The translations under genes and the position numbers were made by a program. A stretch of 64,000 bases of DNA, from positions 36,902 to 100,901 of the IMG/VR virus record IMGVR_UViG_3300043427_003273. The stretch is one strand, 5' to 3'. Under the pieces are notes generated by a model. It had not been told where the DNA came from. It saw only the letters and a program-made list of their open reading frames with translations, and did no database searches. Shown one piece after another: positions 50,898-56,990 of the stretch; position 1 is the first letter of the stretch, and every line of letters starts with the position of its first letter. The stretch is from a virus.

Positions 50898-51131
50898 TCA
50901 CCCAAAAATTGGTTCAGTTCCGTATTCCCAATCATCATAGTCATCATCATTACGAATTTTCTCATGAATTTCGTTTTGAACTTTGAATTTATTCAAATTT
51001 TTTCGATTTTTTTCAAAATCTACTTCACGTAAAAGTTGATTTTCTTCTATTTTTTGATAATCGGTCACTAATTTTGTGGTTCCCCACATTTCTCTCATGT
51101 AATTTAAGTCTCGATCTGATTGTTTGCCCAT
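50898..51131 (-). CDS. Hypothetical charged protein (77 aa)
   Basis: A 77-aa, highly charged protein from MGKQSDRDLNYMREMWGTT to an acidic end DDYDDWEYGTEPIFG. A good AGGAG ribosome binding site precedes the ATG. It is mostly helical, with no membrane segment. It sits between gp25 and the 154-aa gene. Function unknown; I do not recognise a family. Confidence 0.75.
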   Translation of the reverse strand: MGKQSDRDLNYMREMWGTTKLVTDYQKIEENQLLREVDFEKNRKNLNKFKVQNEIHEKIRNDDDYDDWEYGTEPIFG

Positions 51132-51163
51132 TTTTGCTCCTGATTGACTAAAATCAGAACTTT

Positions 51164-51628
51164 TTAAGGGGTTTCTATCCCTTGGTTGAGCAAATATATG
51201 TCTTCTTCTAAGATTTCCTTCAAATAATCATTAGACCAATAGTTGTAATAGTTGGTTTTTGTTAAAATTTCACGAAATTTTCTTAATTTTTCTCTTGGTT
51301 GAGCTAAAATAAGGTTATACTTACCATTATTTGATTGAATACCATTAATATAGGTATCATAAGAAGCACAATCTTCAAAAAATTTCCAATCTAGATGCTT
51401 TTTATTATATATTTCCACCCATTCCTGCACTTGTTCAAGTGTTAGGTCATCTTCTACAACATATATGATGACATCAATTCCAATTATTGGTTTAATATCA
51501 CTTGATTTACACTCAATAATATCATATTTTGCATGTTTTGCAAATGGACAAATAGCAAATCCCCCAAGTTCAGGTCTTATCTCAGAAACGTTTTGAATCC
51601 ACTGTAAAATATTTTCTTTTACAGACAT
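51164..51628 (-). CDS. Conserved cyanophage protein with GGFAICPFAK motif (154 aa)
   Basis: A 154-aa protein starting MSVKENILQWIQNVSEIRPE. The segment LGGFAICPFAKHAKYDII, followed by a hydrophobic strand IGIDVIIYVVEDDLTLEQV, recalls proteins with an LCPFA signature (DUF1415-like), and the single Cys sits in that motif. The second half (NLILAQPREKLRKFREILTK) is helical. The resemblance is weak and from memory. It is likely a soluble cytoplasmic protein of unknown role. Confidence 0.75.
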   Translation of the reverse strand: MSVKENILQWIQNVSEIRPELGGFAICPFAKHAKYDIIECKSSDIKPIIGIDVIIYVVEDDLTLEQVQEWVEIYNKKHLDWKFFEDCASYDTYINGIQSNNGKYNLILAQPREKLRKFREILTKTNYYNYWSNDYLKEILEEDIYLLNQGIETP

Positions 51629-51710
51629 AGAGAGATATTCGGGTATAGAGATATTTAACAGAGAGGAACGCGTTGCGGGATTTTTACTTCATAAGAATTC
51701 ATAAAGACAC

Positions 51711-51734
51711 AAAAAAACAGGGGTTGCCCCCTGT
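51711..51734 (-). terminator. Intrinsic terminator
   Basis: Minus strand: a perfect ACAGGGG / CCCCTGT stem (written in plus orientation) with a 4-nt loop, followed on the minus strand by seven T residues. It lies 10 nt after the stop of the 48-aa basic gene and separates the glycosyltransferase group from gp25. Confidence 0.9.
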
Positions 51735-51744
51735 AACTTTGTAA

Positions 51745-51891
51745 TTATTTTCCTTGTCCCCTATATCTTTTCCTTGCCTTGTTTCTACTGGATGCAGCAT
51801 ACTTGGTATGTTTCCCTTCACCCTGTCGGGATTTTTTGGGTGTAGATTCCAGGAATGCTGTACCGATTAGTGATTTTTTAATAGCAGCCAT
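51745..51891 (-). CDS. Small basic protein (48 aa)
   Basis: A 48-aa lysine/arginine-rich protein (AFLESTPKKSRQGEGKHTKY then SSRNKARKRYRGQGK). Composition suggests nucleic-acid binding or a disordered virion protein. Its ATG overlaps the TAA of the preceding gene (TAATG), so translation is probably coupled. An intrinsic terminator follows. Confidence 0.75.
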   Translation of the reverse strand: MAAIKKSLIGTAFLESTPKKSRQGEGKHTKYAASSRNKARKRYRGQGK

Positions 51892-52043
51892 TAGTCAATT
51901 GCCTCCAATTCAAGAAATTCTGGATCAAACTCTCCTTCATTATAAAACTTTTCTGCCAGTTCGTCAAGGACTTCTGTAGATTGTTCATAAGAAAGGTCTT
52001 TGTGAATAATTCGACCCTTATACAGAATATTAAACTTTCCCAT
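51891..52043 (-). CDS. Small hypothetical protein (50 aa)
   Basis: A 50-aa acidic protein beginning MGKFNILYKGRIIHKDLSYE. It has a short beta hairpin, then a helix (STEVLDELAEKFYNEGE), and the end PEFLELEAID. The pattern is similar to the 65-aa MSETKIYHIYLKGK protein nearby: a strand, a KGK/KGR turn, then L-S/P-E-E. Small proteins of this kind recur in cyanophages with no known function. Stop and next start overlap as TAATG. Confidence 0.72.
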   Translation of the reverse strand: MGKFNILYKGRIIHKDLSYEQSTEVLDELAEKFYNEGEFDPEFLELEAID

Positions 52044-52049
52044 AAGATA

Positions 52050-52931
52050 TCAGATTACTCGGGTCTTTTCGTGTCCAACACGGATACGAGGATCACACCA
52101 GATCTCAAATCCTGCTTCTTTTGCATCGAGACAGAACGAAACGTCTTCTCCGCACATATCTTGTACTGCACCAGACTCAAAGACTTGCATCTTAGGTGCA
52201 AACCAAGGATACTTCATCTCCTCATGCTCAAATACACCATTCTTAATCATGACCCAACCAAATCCAGTGTAATCAACTGTAAATGGTTTCTTACGTTTGC
52301 TGATGCCATCAACCATCTCATGATTCATTACACCACCGTTATTACGGAAGTCATCTTCATCCAACCAGTGAGCAACAGAGGTGGTACGACCATCTTCTGT
52401 GCAATACCATCCAGCAGCAATGGGATGATCTTTTTCTGGATTTGCTTTGAGACTACGAGAAATTACATTTCCATTCTGATCAACTTTCTCTTCAAATGTA
52501 GCTCCTTGATTTCCTTCTTCATCTTCAGTATAAATTACTGCATCTTCGGGGAATGCAAGATCACAGAGTTGCCAGAATTTTTCCGTATTGAATACGATGT
52601 CACTGTCAATCCAGAGTTGGTAATCATAAGGAAGTCGTCCATCCCAGGGAATCTGATCAGGTCCTCGGAGAACATTTGCACCTAAACACTTGCAACGTGC
52701 AAAATTAACCATTGATGAGTAATCTTGAGAAATCTGAATACTCATCTGATTTTGTACAAGATCGAAACAGAGTTGTACAAAAGATTTGAGAAATTGGAAC
52801 GAGCACCCTCTGCCAGGCAAGCAGAAAACAATCGTCTTACCTCTCATGCGCTCTTTGATTTTTGCGTAGTCCCATTCCTCACCCTTTTCAACCTTAGGTG
52901 GGTTTGCTTTTACTGTGAATCCTTTTGCCAT
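52050..52931 (-). CDS. Glycosyltransferase-like protein (GT-A type)
   Basis: A 293-aa protein. The metal/nucleotide-sugar binding DxD motif is seen in YDYQLWIDSDIVFN (DSD at 109-111), preceded by a KTIVFCLPGRGCSFQFLKSF nucleotide-fold start and a DYSSMVNFARCKCLGANVL helix. The C-terminal half has FTVDYTGFGWVMIKNGVFE and GEDVSFCLDAKEAGFEIW, which resemble acceptor/catalytic segments of GT2-type enzymes (ED and following His in VGHEK). Likely modifies a phage or host surface glycan; the substrate is unknown. Such genes are common in cyanomyoviruses. Confidence 0.82.
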   Translation of the reverse strand: MAKGFTVKANPPKVEKGEEWDYAKIKERMRGKTIVFCLPGRGCSFQFLKSFVQLCFDLVQNQMSIQISQDYSSMVNFARCKCLGANVLRGPDQIPWDGRLPYDYQLWIDSDIVFNTEKFWQLCDLAFPEDAVIYTEDEEGNQGATFEEKVDQNGNVISRSLKANPEKDHPIAAGWYCTEDGRTTSVAHWLDEDDFRNNGGVMNHEMVDGISKRKKPFTVDYTGFGWVMIKNGVFEHEEMKYPWFAPKMQVFESGAVQDMCGEDVSFCLDAKEAGFEIWCDPRIRVGHEKTRVI

Positions 52932-52984
52932 AATAGTATCAATGTTCAGTTAATATTTTAAAGTATTTTAATATAACAGTCAAG

Positions 52985-53182
52985 TCAATGAGAAGATTCT
53001 AATGTTATTTTCTTATTGACTACAAGTTCCTCATAAGATAAATCAGCAGTCTCATAATTACCTCCGAGAAGTTCTGTGAGGTAATTTAATGTATCCCAAT
53101 TTTTTTGAAATTCTTCTTCGGGCAAACTATGATAAACACACTTACCTTTTAAGTAGATATGATAAATCTTCGTTTCACTCAT
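52985..53182 (-). CDS. Small conserved cyanophage protein (65 aa)
   Basis: A 65-aa protein from MSETKIYHIYLKGKCVYHSL. The strand with a KGK turn, the LPEEEF helix cap and the WDTLNYLTELLG helix make a compact alpha/beta unit seen in many cyanophage small proteins. I start it at the ATG at 53182; an ATG seven codons upstream lacks a clear ribosome binding site. A CATAAATA late-promoter-like octamer is 27 nt upstream. Function unknown. Confidence 0.78.
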   Translation of the reverse strand: MSETKIYHIYLKGKCVYHSLPEEEFQKNWDTLNYLTELLGGNYETADLSYEELVVNKKITLESSH

Positions 53183-53207
53183 GAATCTTATTCGGTCTCT
53201 CACTGGG

Positions 53208-53438
53208 TTATTTATGTGTATACCTTAGAAGCACTATCATAAGAAACATGAGGATACTTATGAGTTTTATCGAGGGTGGTCCGAAAATTATGAGTCCTAA
53301 TAAGACTGCAGAGATCCTTAGCATTTGTGCTGGATATCTTATTAACCATCCAACTAACACTGCTCGGTAGATATTCCAATAGGGGGTTTTGGGGGAATTT
53401 TTACCACGGGAAAATTTTTGATATCGACCGTAAACCAT
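53208..53438 (-). CDS. Putative small membrane protein (76 aa)
   Basis: A 76-aa protein with a basic N-terminus (MVYGRYQKFSRGKNSPKTPY) and two likely membrane helices, about residues 26-52 and 56-71 (LIIFGPPSIKLISILMFLMI in between). The positive-inside rule predicts both ends inside. No family is recognised. The coding call rests on length, hydrophobicity and the lack of any competing gene. Confidence 0.55.
   Translation of the reverse strand: MVYGRYQKFSRGKNSPKTPYWNIYRAVLVGWLIRYPAQMLRISAVLLGLIIFGPPSIKLISILMFLMIVLLRYTHK
53209..53216 (-). promoter_or_regulatory. Late-promoter-like octamer CATAAATA
   Basis: Minus-strand CATAAATA 27 nt upstream of the 65-aa gene. It is the rightmost such octamer I noticed directly in front of a gene, so it may mark the edge of the late domain. 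Confidence 0.45.
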
Positions 53439-53545
53439 TTTGAAAATAATATAGAGATTGTTATATATCGACCGATTATCAAGATTTGTAGGTTAGAAGG
53501 ACCCATCAATTTTAGCTACGGGCGGGACCGACCGTAATCGGCACA

Positions 53546-53604
53546 CATAAGAACTGCTAATACATCACGAACGACCCATAAGGACTGCTGATGTATCACG
53601 AAGG
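53546..53604. repeat. Tandem imperfect direct repeat, two ~28-bp units
   Basis: Two copies of a unit reading CATAAG-R-ACTGCT-R-AT, then RYATCACGAAnG, with a period of about 30 bp, lie between the 76-aa and 90-aa genes. The unit is not coding in any convincing frame. It may be a protein-binding site or a duplicated leader. The rest of the 53,439-53,631 gap holds two further GACCGTAA/GACCGATTA-like motifs. Confidence 0.65.
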
Positions 53605-53621
53605 GGGCAATGTGTGCCCCC
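53603..53621 (-). terminator. GC hairpin after the 90-aa gene
   Basis: GGGGGCA / TGCCCCC stem with a 5-nt loop, 11 nt past the stop. There is no T run, so it is terminator-like but could also protect an RNA 3' end. Confidence 0.6.
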
Positions 53622-53631
53622 TAAGTATACC

Positions 53632-53904
53632 TTACTCTGCTGCCTGTTCGATAGCAACGAGGTTGCCATTTGCCCTTGCTTGTGCAATCAAACGACCGAG
53701 GGAGATACCCTTACAATCAGTGTAGGAGATGATCTCAATCAGATCAGCACAGAACTCAGGGTTGCTATTGAAACCGTATGCACGGTTTGTGTTGTTTTGG
53801 AAGATCACTTCGACATAACCTTCCTGCTCAATGTGCAGGTTCTGGATTGCACTCGATTCGGCAACGGTGAAGGTGCGGAAGACAGGTGCGGTTGCGGTGG
53901 TCAT
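53632..53904 (-). CDS. Small hypothetical protein, KTSC-like (90 aa)
   Basis: A 90-aa protein from MTTATAPVFRTFTVAESSAI. The segment ESSAIQNLHIEQEGYVEVIF followed by NNTNRAYGFN resembles the KTSC fold (two strands, a Y-F/G turn and a following helix), and the helix EFCADLIEIISY supports that. It is the first gene of the GC-rich right block. A -10-like TACAAT lies about 30 nt upstream after a GC hairpin. The family link is tentative. Confidence 0.7.
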   Translation of the reverse strand: MTTATAPVFRTFTVAESSAIQNLHIEQEGYVEVIFQNNTNRAYGFNSNPEFCADLIEIISYTDCKGISLGRLIAQARANGNLVAIEQAAE

Positions 53905-53945
53905 GGTGTGCGGTGCGTGTTTGCTTGTTAATTGTACCATGGGGA

Positions 53946-53967
53946 GGGGGGATCTGTGAATCCCCCC
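53946..53967 (-). terminator. GC hairpin after the 85-aa gene
   Basis: A perfect GGGGGGAT / ATCCCCCC stem with a 6-nt loop, 8 nt after the stop codon of the GTG-started gene and directly before the -10-like TACAAT of the next gene. Confidence 0.7.
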
Positions 53968-53974
53968 GAAGGGG

Positions 53975-54232
53975 TCAGGGCAGGGGGGATGCCATTGCCT
54001 TGAAGGTGCCCCATGCGGTTTTGATCTTGGTTCCGATCCGTTTGCCAGAGGTGCAACCAGAGGACCATCCGAAGTGGGGGTTCCACTGTTGCACGTTGCC
54101 GCACCACTGAACCCAGTTGGTGTTGCCTGCGGGGCACCAGGGGTCGTCAGAGTACAGACGAACGTAACCGCAGACCGAGGAGAGTTCTGCCATGCGGAGT
54201 TCGATGCGTTCTGCGTCGGAGAGGTGGATCAC
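53975..54232 (-). CDS. Hypothetical protein, GTG start (85 aa)
   Basis: An 85-aa protein starting with GTG (read as Met), IHLSDAERIELRMAELSSVC. The start is supported by AAGGGA 5 nt upstream. A helix is followed by a Trp/Cys-rich half: PWCPAGNTNWVQWCGNVQQW, then HFGWSSGCTSG and a basic end. The three Cys and four Trp suggest a small compact or metal-binding domain. GC content is far higher than in the virion genes. The family is not recognised. Confidence 0.62.
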   Translation of the reverse strand: MIHLSDAERIELRMAELSSVCGYVRLYSDDPWCPAGNTNWVQWCGNVQQWNPHFGWSSGCTSGKRIGTKIKTAWGTFKAMASPLP

Positions 54233-54274
54233 GGGGTTTCCCTTGCGGTTGACTCTGACAGTGTAGCACGGGGA

Positions 54275-54292
54275 GGGGGCATTGCTGCCCCC
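54275..54292 (-). terminator. GC hairpin after the wHTH gene
   Basis: GGGGGCA / TGCCCCC stem with a 4-nt loop, 7 nt past the stop. A -10-like TACACT for the next gene follows about 13 nt later on the minus strand. Confidence 0.65.
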
Positions 54293-54298
54293 GTTGCC

Positions 54299-54577
54299 TC
54301 AGAACATGGTGGCAACGATGCGGTCCCGTTTGCGGATGGCATCGGTGCGGATGAACCACAGATCCCGTTTGCCCGTCTTCTCATTGCGGGTGGAACCCAG
54401 GATCTCCTGCCGTTCCATTTGGCAGAGCACTGCGTGGATCGTGCCCTTGTGCTCACGGGGGTTCAGACCCATGGCACGGGTGAGGTCGGAGAGGGTCTTA
54501 GGACCCTGCTGGATCAGGATGCCACGGGTGAAGACACGCACGGGCAGGGTCAGGACGGGGGTGAGGTCGAGGGTCAT
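54299..54577 (-). CDS. Winged-helix-like DNA-binding protein (92 aa)
   Basis: A 92-aa protein. From about residue 19 it reads like a small winged helix: GILIQQGPKTLSDLTRAMGL (helix 1, turn, helix 2), then KGTIHAVLCQMERQEILGST (recognition helix) and a wing RNEKTGKRDLWFIRTD with basic residues. That layout is typical of MarR/BlaI-like regulators. It could regulate phage early genes, but no operator is known. A -10-like TATACT lies upstream in the cassette promoter position. Confidence 0.72.
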   Translation of the reverse strand: MTLDLTPVLTLPVRVFTRGILIQQGPKTLSDLTRAMGLNPREHKGTIHAVLCQMERQEILGSTRNEKTGKRDLWFIRTDAIRKRDRIVATMF

Positions 54578-54620
54578 GGGGTGTTCCCTTGGTTGACTTG
54601 TTCAGTATAAGGGGTGGAGA

Positions 54621-54638
54621 GGGGGCACTGCTGCCCCC
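54621..54638 (-). terminator. GC hairpin after the GP88-like gene
   Basis: GGGGGCA / TGCCCCC stem with a 4-nt loop, directly after the 24-bp cassette element. Confidence 0.65.
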
Positions 54639-54640
54639 CA

Positions 54641-54664
54641 TGTGCAACTTAACGAACTGTCACA
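54641..54664 (-). repeat. 24-bp stop-straddling element, copy 1
   Basis: Minus strand: TGTGACAGTT, a 4-nt CGTT centre, AAGTTGCACA. The TGA stop of the GP88-like gene lies inside the left arm. The arms pair as AGTT/AAGTT-type with an end TGTG/CACA pair. Confidence 0.8.
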
Positions 54665-55385
54665 CCCCCAGTGCTGCCCGCAGTTCTTTCTTGACTGTAC
54701 GGTTTGCCCGTGCATGTTTGCCCCAGTCAGACCCTGCAGGTTGCGTACCATGCACCAGGATGGCATAAGGACCAGGAGTGAAACAATGCCGTTCGTCTAC
54801 ATCAACAGGCAGACCCAGAGCATCAGCAACCTCCACAGATTCGACGACCTTAGCATAACGAGGGAAGTATCCTTCGTCGATCAGGTAGTCAAACTTGCCA
54901 CCATAAGATGCGGTGAGGTAGAAGTTCTCGGGCAGATCCAAACCCATAAAAAGGTTGAGGGATTTGCTGTAGCAGTAGAACTTAATCGTAGGATTTGCCA
55001 TTGCCACCATCACCCATGCTTGGAGATAGTGTGCATTGAAGAAGTCACCCGATTCATGAATGCGAACACGTTTGTGCTTCTTCTTCAGGTTCTTATGCAG
55101 TTCGGTGTTGATAAAGTCGGCAAGGTTGCCATTCTTCATAACATCCAGAACCTGGGCAAAGTTGTCTGCACGGTTGAAGAATACCTGATCGTATTGCACC
55201 TCAGAGGATGCAGCAAAGCAACGGAACTCGGTGTGAGGACCATCTGCGATCTTGCGACCCTCAGGTGTCACAACTGCAAACGATTTGCAGAACATCGCAC
55301 CAGGGCAGGTCTTTCCTGCGGGCAGGTTGAAGATCAGGGTGTTTTTGTTGATCTTTGCGTTGCCAGTGGAGAAGTGCAGTGCCAT
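54660..55385 (-). CDS. GP88-family protein (241 aa)
   Basis: A 241-aa protein from MALHFSTGNAKINKNTLIFN. The segment LPAGKTCPGAMFCKSFA, the later ADGPHTEFRCFAA, KRVRIHESGDFFNAHYLQAW and KFYCYSKSLNLFMG match the phage 'gene product 88' family as I know it. Conserved Cys residues could bind a metal or cluster. Activity is unknown. The ATG at 55385 is chosen because the family begins with a similar LxFSTGNxK segment. A GC-rich cassette gene with a -10-like TACACT upstream. Confidence 0.78.
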   Translation of the reverse strand: MALHFSTGNAKINKNTLIFNLPAGKTCPGAMFCKSFAVVTPEGRKIADGPHTEFRCFAASSEVQYDQVFFNRADNFAQVLDVMKNGNLADFINTELHKNLKKKHKRVRIHESGDFFNAHYLQAWVMVAMANPTIKFYCYSKSLNLFMGLDLPENFYLTASYGGKFDYLIDEGYFPRYAKVVESVEVADALGLPVDVDERHCFTPGPYAILVHGTQPAGSDWGKHARANRTVKKELRAALGV

Positions 55386-55425
55386 TGGTTCAGGTGGTGA
55401 ACTTCGATCAGTGTAGGGCATGGGT

Positions 55426-55445
55426 GGGGACCGTTGCCGATCCCC
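55426..55445 (-). terminator. GC hairpin after the 53-aa acidic gene
   Basis: GGGGA / TCCCC stem (plus orientation), 10-nt loop with internal pairing. It follows the 24-bp element on the minus strand. Confidence 0.5.
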
Positions 55446-55446
55446 T

Positions 55447-55470
55447 TGTGCAGGTTGTCAGGGTGTCACA
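55447..55470 (-). repeat. 24-bp stop-straddling element, copy 2
   Basis: Minus strand: TGTGACACCC, TGAC centre, AACCTGCACA. The stop TGA of the 53-aa gene is in the centre, and its last codons (V-T-P) are encoded by the left arm. Confidence 0.8.
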
Positions 55471-55619
55471 GTGGGGATGTCATCAACCCACACAATACCC
55501 CACAACTCATCCACTGTAACCTCCAGCATTGCTGCCAGACCCTCATCATCCATCACCGCAGGGGAGATGTCGATCAGGGGGTGCTCGTCGATCTGGATCA
55601 TCGTGCAGAACAGGTCCAT
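55458..55619 (-). CDS. Small acidic protein (53 aa)
   Basis: A 53-aa protein: MDLFCTMIQIDEHPLIDISP, then a helix AVMDDEGLAAMLEV and an acidic end. It is acidic and mostly alpha/beta, with no recognised family. Its last codons and stop are part of cassette element copy 2, and a GC hairpin follows. Supported by the clean frame, GC-rich codon use like its neighbours and the cassette context. Confidence 0.65.
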   Translation of the reverse strand: MDLFCTMIQIDEHPLIDISPAVMDDEGLAAMLEVTVDELWGIVWVDDIPTVTP

Positions 55620-55657
55620 GGGTCGTTTGCGGTTGACTGGTTCATCCTACAGCATGA

Positions 55658-55678
55658 GGGGCACCGTTGGGGGTGCCC
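55658..55678 (-). terminator. GC hairpin after the 83-aa gene
   Basis: GGGGCACC / GGTGCCC stem, directly following the 24-bp element on the minus strand. No T run. Confidence 0.6.
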
Positions 55679-55696
55679 AGTTCACAAACCTTCACA
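55673..55696 (-). repeat. 24-bp stop-straddling element, copy 3 (divergent)
   Basis: Minus strand: TGTGAAGGTT, TGTG centre, AACTGGGCAC. The TGA stop of the 83-aa gene is inside the left arm. GGTT / AACT arms pair less fully than in other copies. Confidence 0.65.
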
Positions 55697-55943
55697 TCAT
55701 GGAAATGACTTGCATGATGCTAGAAACCTGAACAGGAGTTTGCCAGGAAATTACATCCTCCAGCATGTTGTTGTTGGGTCTGATGATAGCAACCTCAAAG
55801 GTATCCTCACCGATGACACCATACAGACCAGAACCTTTCGGACCTGCAACTACACTTACTTTCCATTCATTCGGGAAAGTATGTTGGGCAATCGTGCCAC
55901 CTTTGATGACACCATGATCACGAAAGTTCAGAGTGGAGAACAT
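55692..55943 (-). CDS. Hypothetical protein (83 aa)
   Basis: An 83-aa beta-rich protein from MFSTLNFRDHGVIKGGTIAQ, continuing through WKVSVVAGPKGSGLYGVIG and a strand TFEVAIIRPNNN to a methionine-rich end. The start at 55943 is preceded by GGACAGGA and a -10-like TATAGT. Function unknown; the GLYG turn and short strands suggest a small barrel. It ends in element copy 3. Confidence 0.68.
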   Translation of the reverse strand: MFSTLNFRDHGVIKGGTIAQHTFPNEWKVSVVAGPKGSGLYGVIGEDTFEVAIIRPNNNMLEDVISWQTPVQVSSIMQVISMM

Positions 55944-55980
55944 TGTCCTGTCCGATTGACTGAAACAACTATAAGGGGTC

Positions 55981-56002
55981 GGGGGCACCGTTTGGCACCC
56001 CC
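55981..56002 (-). terminator. GC hairpin with G-U pairs after the 149-aa gene
   Basis: On the minus-strand RNA GGGGGUGCC pairs with GGUGCCCCC through two adjacent G-U pairs. The plus-strand RNA cannot form these two pairs. This supports a role in the minus-strand transcript. Confidence 0.65.
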
Positions 56003-56003
56003 A

Positions 56004-56027
56004 GTGGACACCTGGCAAGGTGTCACA
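56004..56027 (-). repeat. 24-bp stop-straddling element, copy 4
   Basis: Minus strand: TGTGACACCT, TGCC centre, AGGTGTCCAC. It has a perfect ACACCT/AGGTGT inverted repeat. The TGA stop of the 149-aa gene is in the left arm. Confidence 0.85.
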
Positions 56028-56472
56028 TCTTGCCTTCTTTCACCAAACGATCATAAAGTGCAGAGGCAATCTTACCACATTCGGGACATGCTTTCGCATA
56101 CTTAATGTCCGAACGAAGTGTGGCAACGTTGTTGTTAGTCTTGGGCAGATACTTCACCCGATAAACTGCAGAAACCAGTTTGAGTAGTTGACGTTTCTGC
56201 AGATCACCATGAATGCTCTTCCACTGATAAACAGGGGTGAAATACTGATAGTTGTTGCCTTCGGTGCGGCACTTCTGCAGTGCCTTGATGATGTTGGCAG
56301 AAGTCAGATCACCGAAGTAAGGTGTGAGTTCCTGGTGCATAAACACGTCGAACTCTTCTGCTTCCGTGAGAACTTTGATCTTGTCGGTAAGAGACTCCAT
56401 GGTGCGTTGAATCGCATCCATGTTGCTCTTCAGGTTGAGGACTTCGTTCTGGAGGATAGCAATGGTGGTCAT
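56023..56472 (-). CDS. Hypothetical coiled-coil protein with Cys motif (149 aa)
   Basis: A 149-aa protein from MTTIAILQNEVLNLKSNMDA. The first 45 residues form a coiled coil (heptads through TMESLTDKIKVLTEAEE). The rest is mixed, ending with KACPECGKIASALYDRLVKE, a single CxxC knuckle. This could be a half zinc site completed by dimerisation through the coiled coil. The start is chosen at the ATG at 56472 with a CGGAGG-like site upstream. Function unknown. Confidence 0.7.
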   Translation of the reverse strand: MTTIAILQNEVLNLKSNMDAIQRTMESLTDKIKVLTEAEEFDVFMHQELTPYFGDLTSANIIKALQKCRTEGNNYQYFTPVYQWKSIHGDLQKRQLLKLVSAVYRVKYLPKTNNNVATLRSDIKYAKACPECGKIASALYDRLVKEGKM

Positions 56473-56554
56473 GATGTGTTGCGGAGGTGTGATGGGTGTG
56501 TGTCCCTCCGATGCACATAAGATCCCACAGATCCTGGGGCACCACAAGGGGGTT

Positions 56555-56578
56555 TGTGCCACCTGTCGAACTGTCCAT
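56555..56578 (-). repeat. 24-bp element, copy 5 (not at a stop codon)
   Basis: Minus strand: ATGGACAGTT, CGAC centre, AGGTGGCACA. It lies about 45 nt after the stop of the 62-aa gene, beyond the intrinsic terminator, and before the 149-aa gene leader. One of two copies not touching a stop. Confidence 0.75.
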
Positions 56579-56590
56579 TCTCATGTTGAC

Positions 56591-56616
56591 AAAAAAAAGA
56601 GGGGTGCTAACCCCTC
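56591..56616 (-). terminator. Intrinsic terminator after the 62-aa gene
   Basis: GAGGGGT / ACCCCTC stem with a 4-nt loop followed on the minus strand by eight T residues. It is the one classical intrinsic terminator in the right block and lies 6 nt after the stop. Confidence 0.9.
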
Positions 56617-56622
56617 ATGAGA

Positions 56623-56811
56623 TCAAAACTCGATCTCCCAATCTTTGTCGTGGTGAATGTCAACCCAGAAATGGTTTTTACCATTTGCAGATGTAACAAA
56701 CACCTTATCACCTTTGTTCTGTTCGATGATAACTTCATCAACAGAATCCATCAGATTTGCGAATCGGTTTTTTGCCTTTTTGGATTTGGGAAAGACAAAT
56801 GCTGTTTCCAT
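56623..56811 (-). CDS. Small hypothetical protein ending DWEIEF (62 aa)
   Basis: A 62-aa protein, METAFVFPKSKKAKNRFANL, a helix with a basic patch, then two strands (KVFVTSANGKNHFWVDI) and the tail KDWEIEF. The ATG overlaps the TAA of the gene before it (TAATG). That gene ends SDWIEF, a very similar tail. The shared D-W-x-E-F tail may be a functional handle for both proteins. Confidence 0.72.
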   Translation of the reverse strand: METAFVFPKSKKAKNRFANLMDSVDEVIIEQNKGDKVFVTSANGKNHFWVDIHHDKDWEIEF

Positions 56812-56954
56812 TAGAACTCAATCCAATCCGAAGTGGGTTCATTTGCAATCATAGCATCATCCTCCTCCCCCATGGCAATGGTGTCGAGGATCTTAAGAAT
56901 CTCTTCACCAGTGGAACCCTGACGAAGCATGGACAGCATGAGTTGTTTGGTCAT
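56811..56954 (-). CDS. Small hypothetical protein ending DWIEF (47 aa)
   Basis: A 47-aa protein from MTKQLMLSMLRQGSTGEEIL. It has an amphipathic helix (a GSTGEEILKILDTIA helix-turn part) and the tail TSDWIEF. A compact helix-turn-helix-like start is possible but too short to claim. Similar tiny proteins with a GxTGxEILxIL core occur in cyanophages. Translation is coupled to the next gene by TAATG. Confidence 0.72.
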   Translation of the reverse strand: MTKQLMLSMLRQGSTGEEILKILDTIAMGEEDDAMIANEPTSDWIEF

Positions 56955-56990
56955 GATAAGAATGTGTGAACGTTTGTAGTTTAGGTGATA

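Noticed and set aside
51981-52685. Plus-strand frame of 234 codons opposite the glycosyltransferase
   Set aside because: Mirrors a gene with a clear DxD motif on the minus strand; no start signals.
54074-54610. Plus-strand frame of 178 codons opposite the 85-aa and wHTH genes
   Set aside because: High GC makes long shadow frames likely; the minus-strand genes have ribosome sites, hairpins and sensible folds.
54642-55400. Plus-strand frame of 252 codons opposite the GP88-like gene
   Set aside because: The minus-strand product has recognised family motifs; the plus-strand product has none.
55434-56105. Plus-strand frame of 223 codons
   Set aside because: It crosses three minus-strand genes, two elements and two hairpins, so it is most likely a shadow frame.
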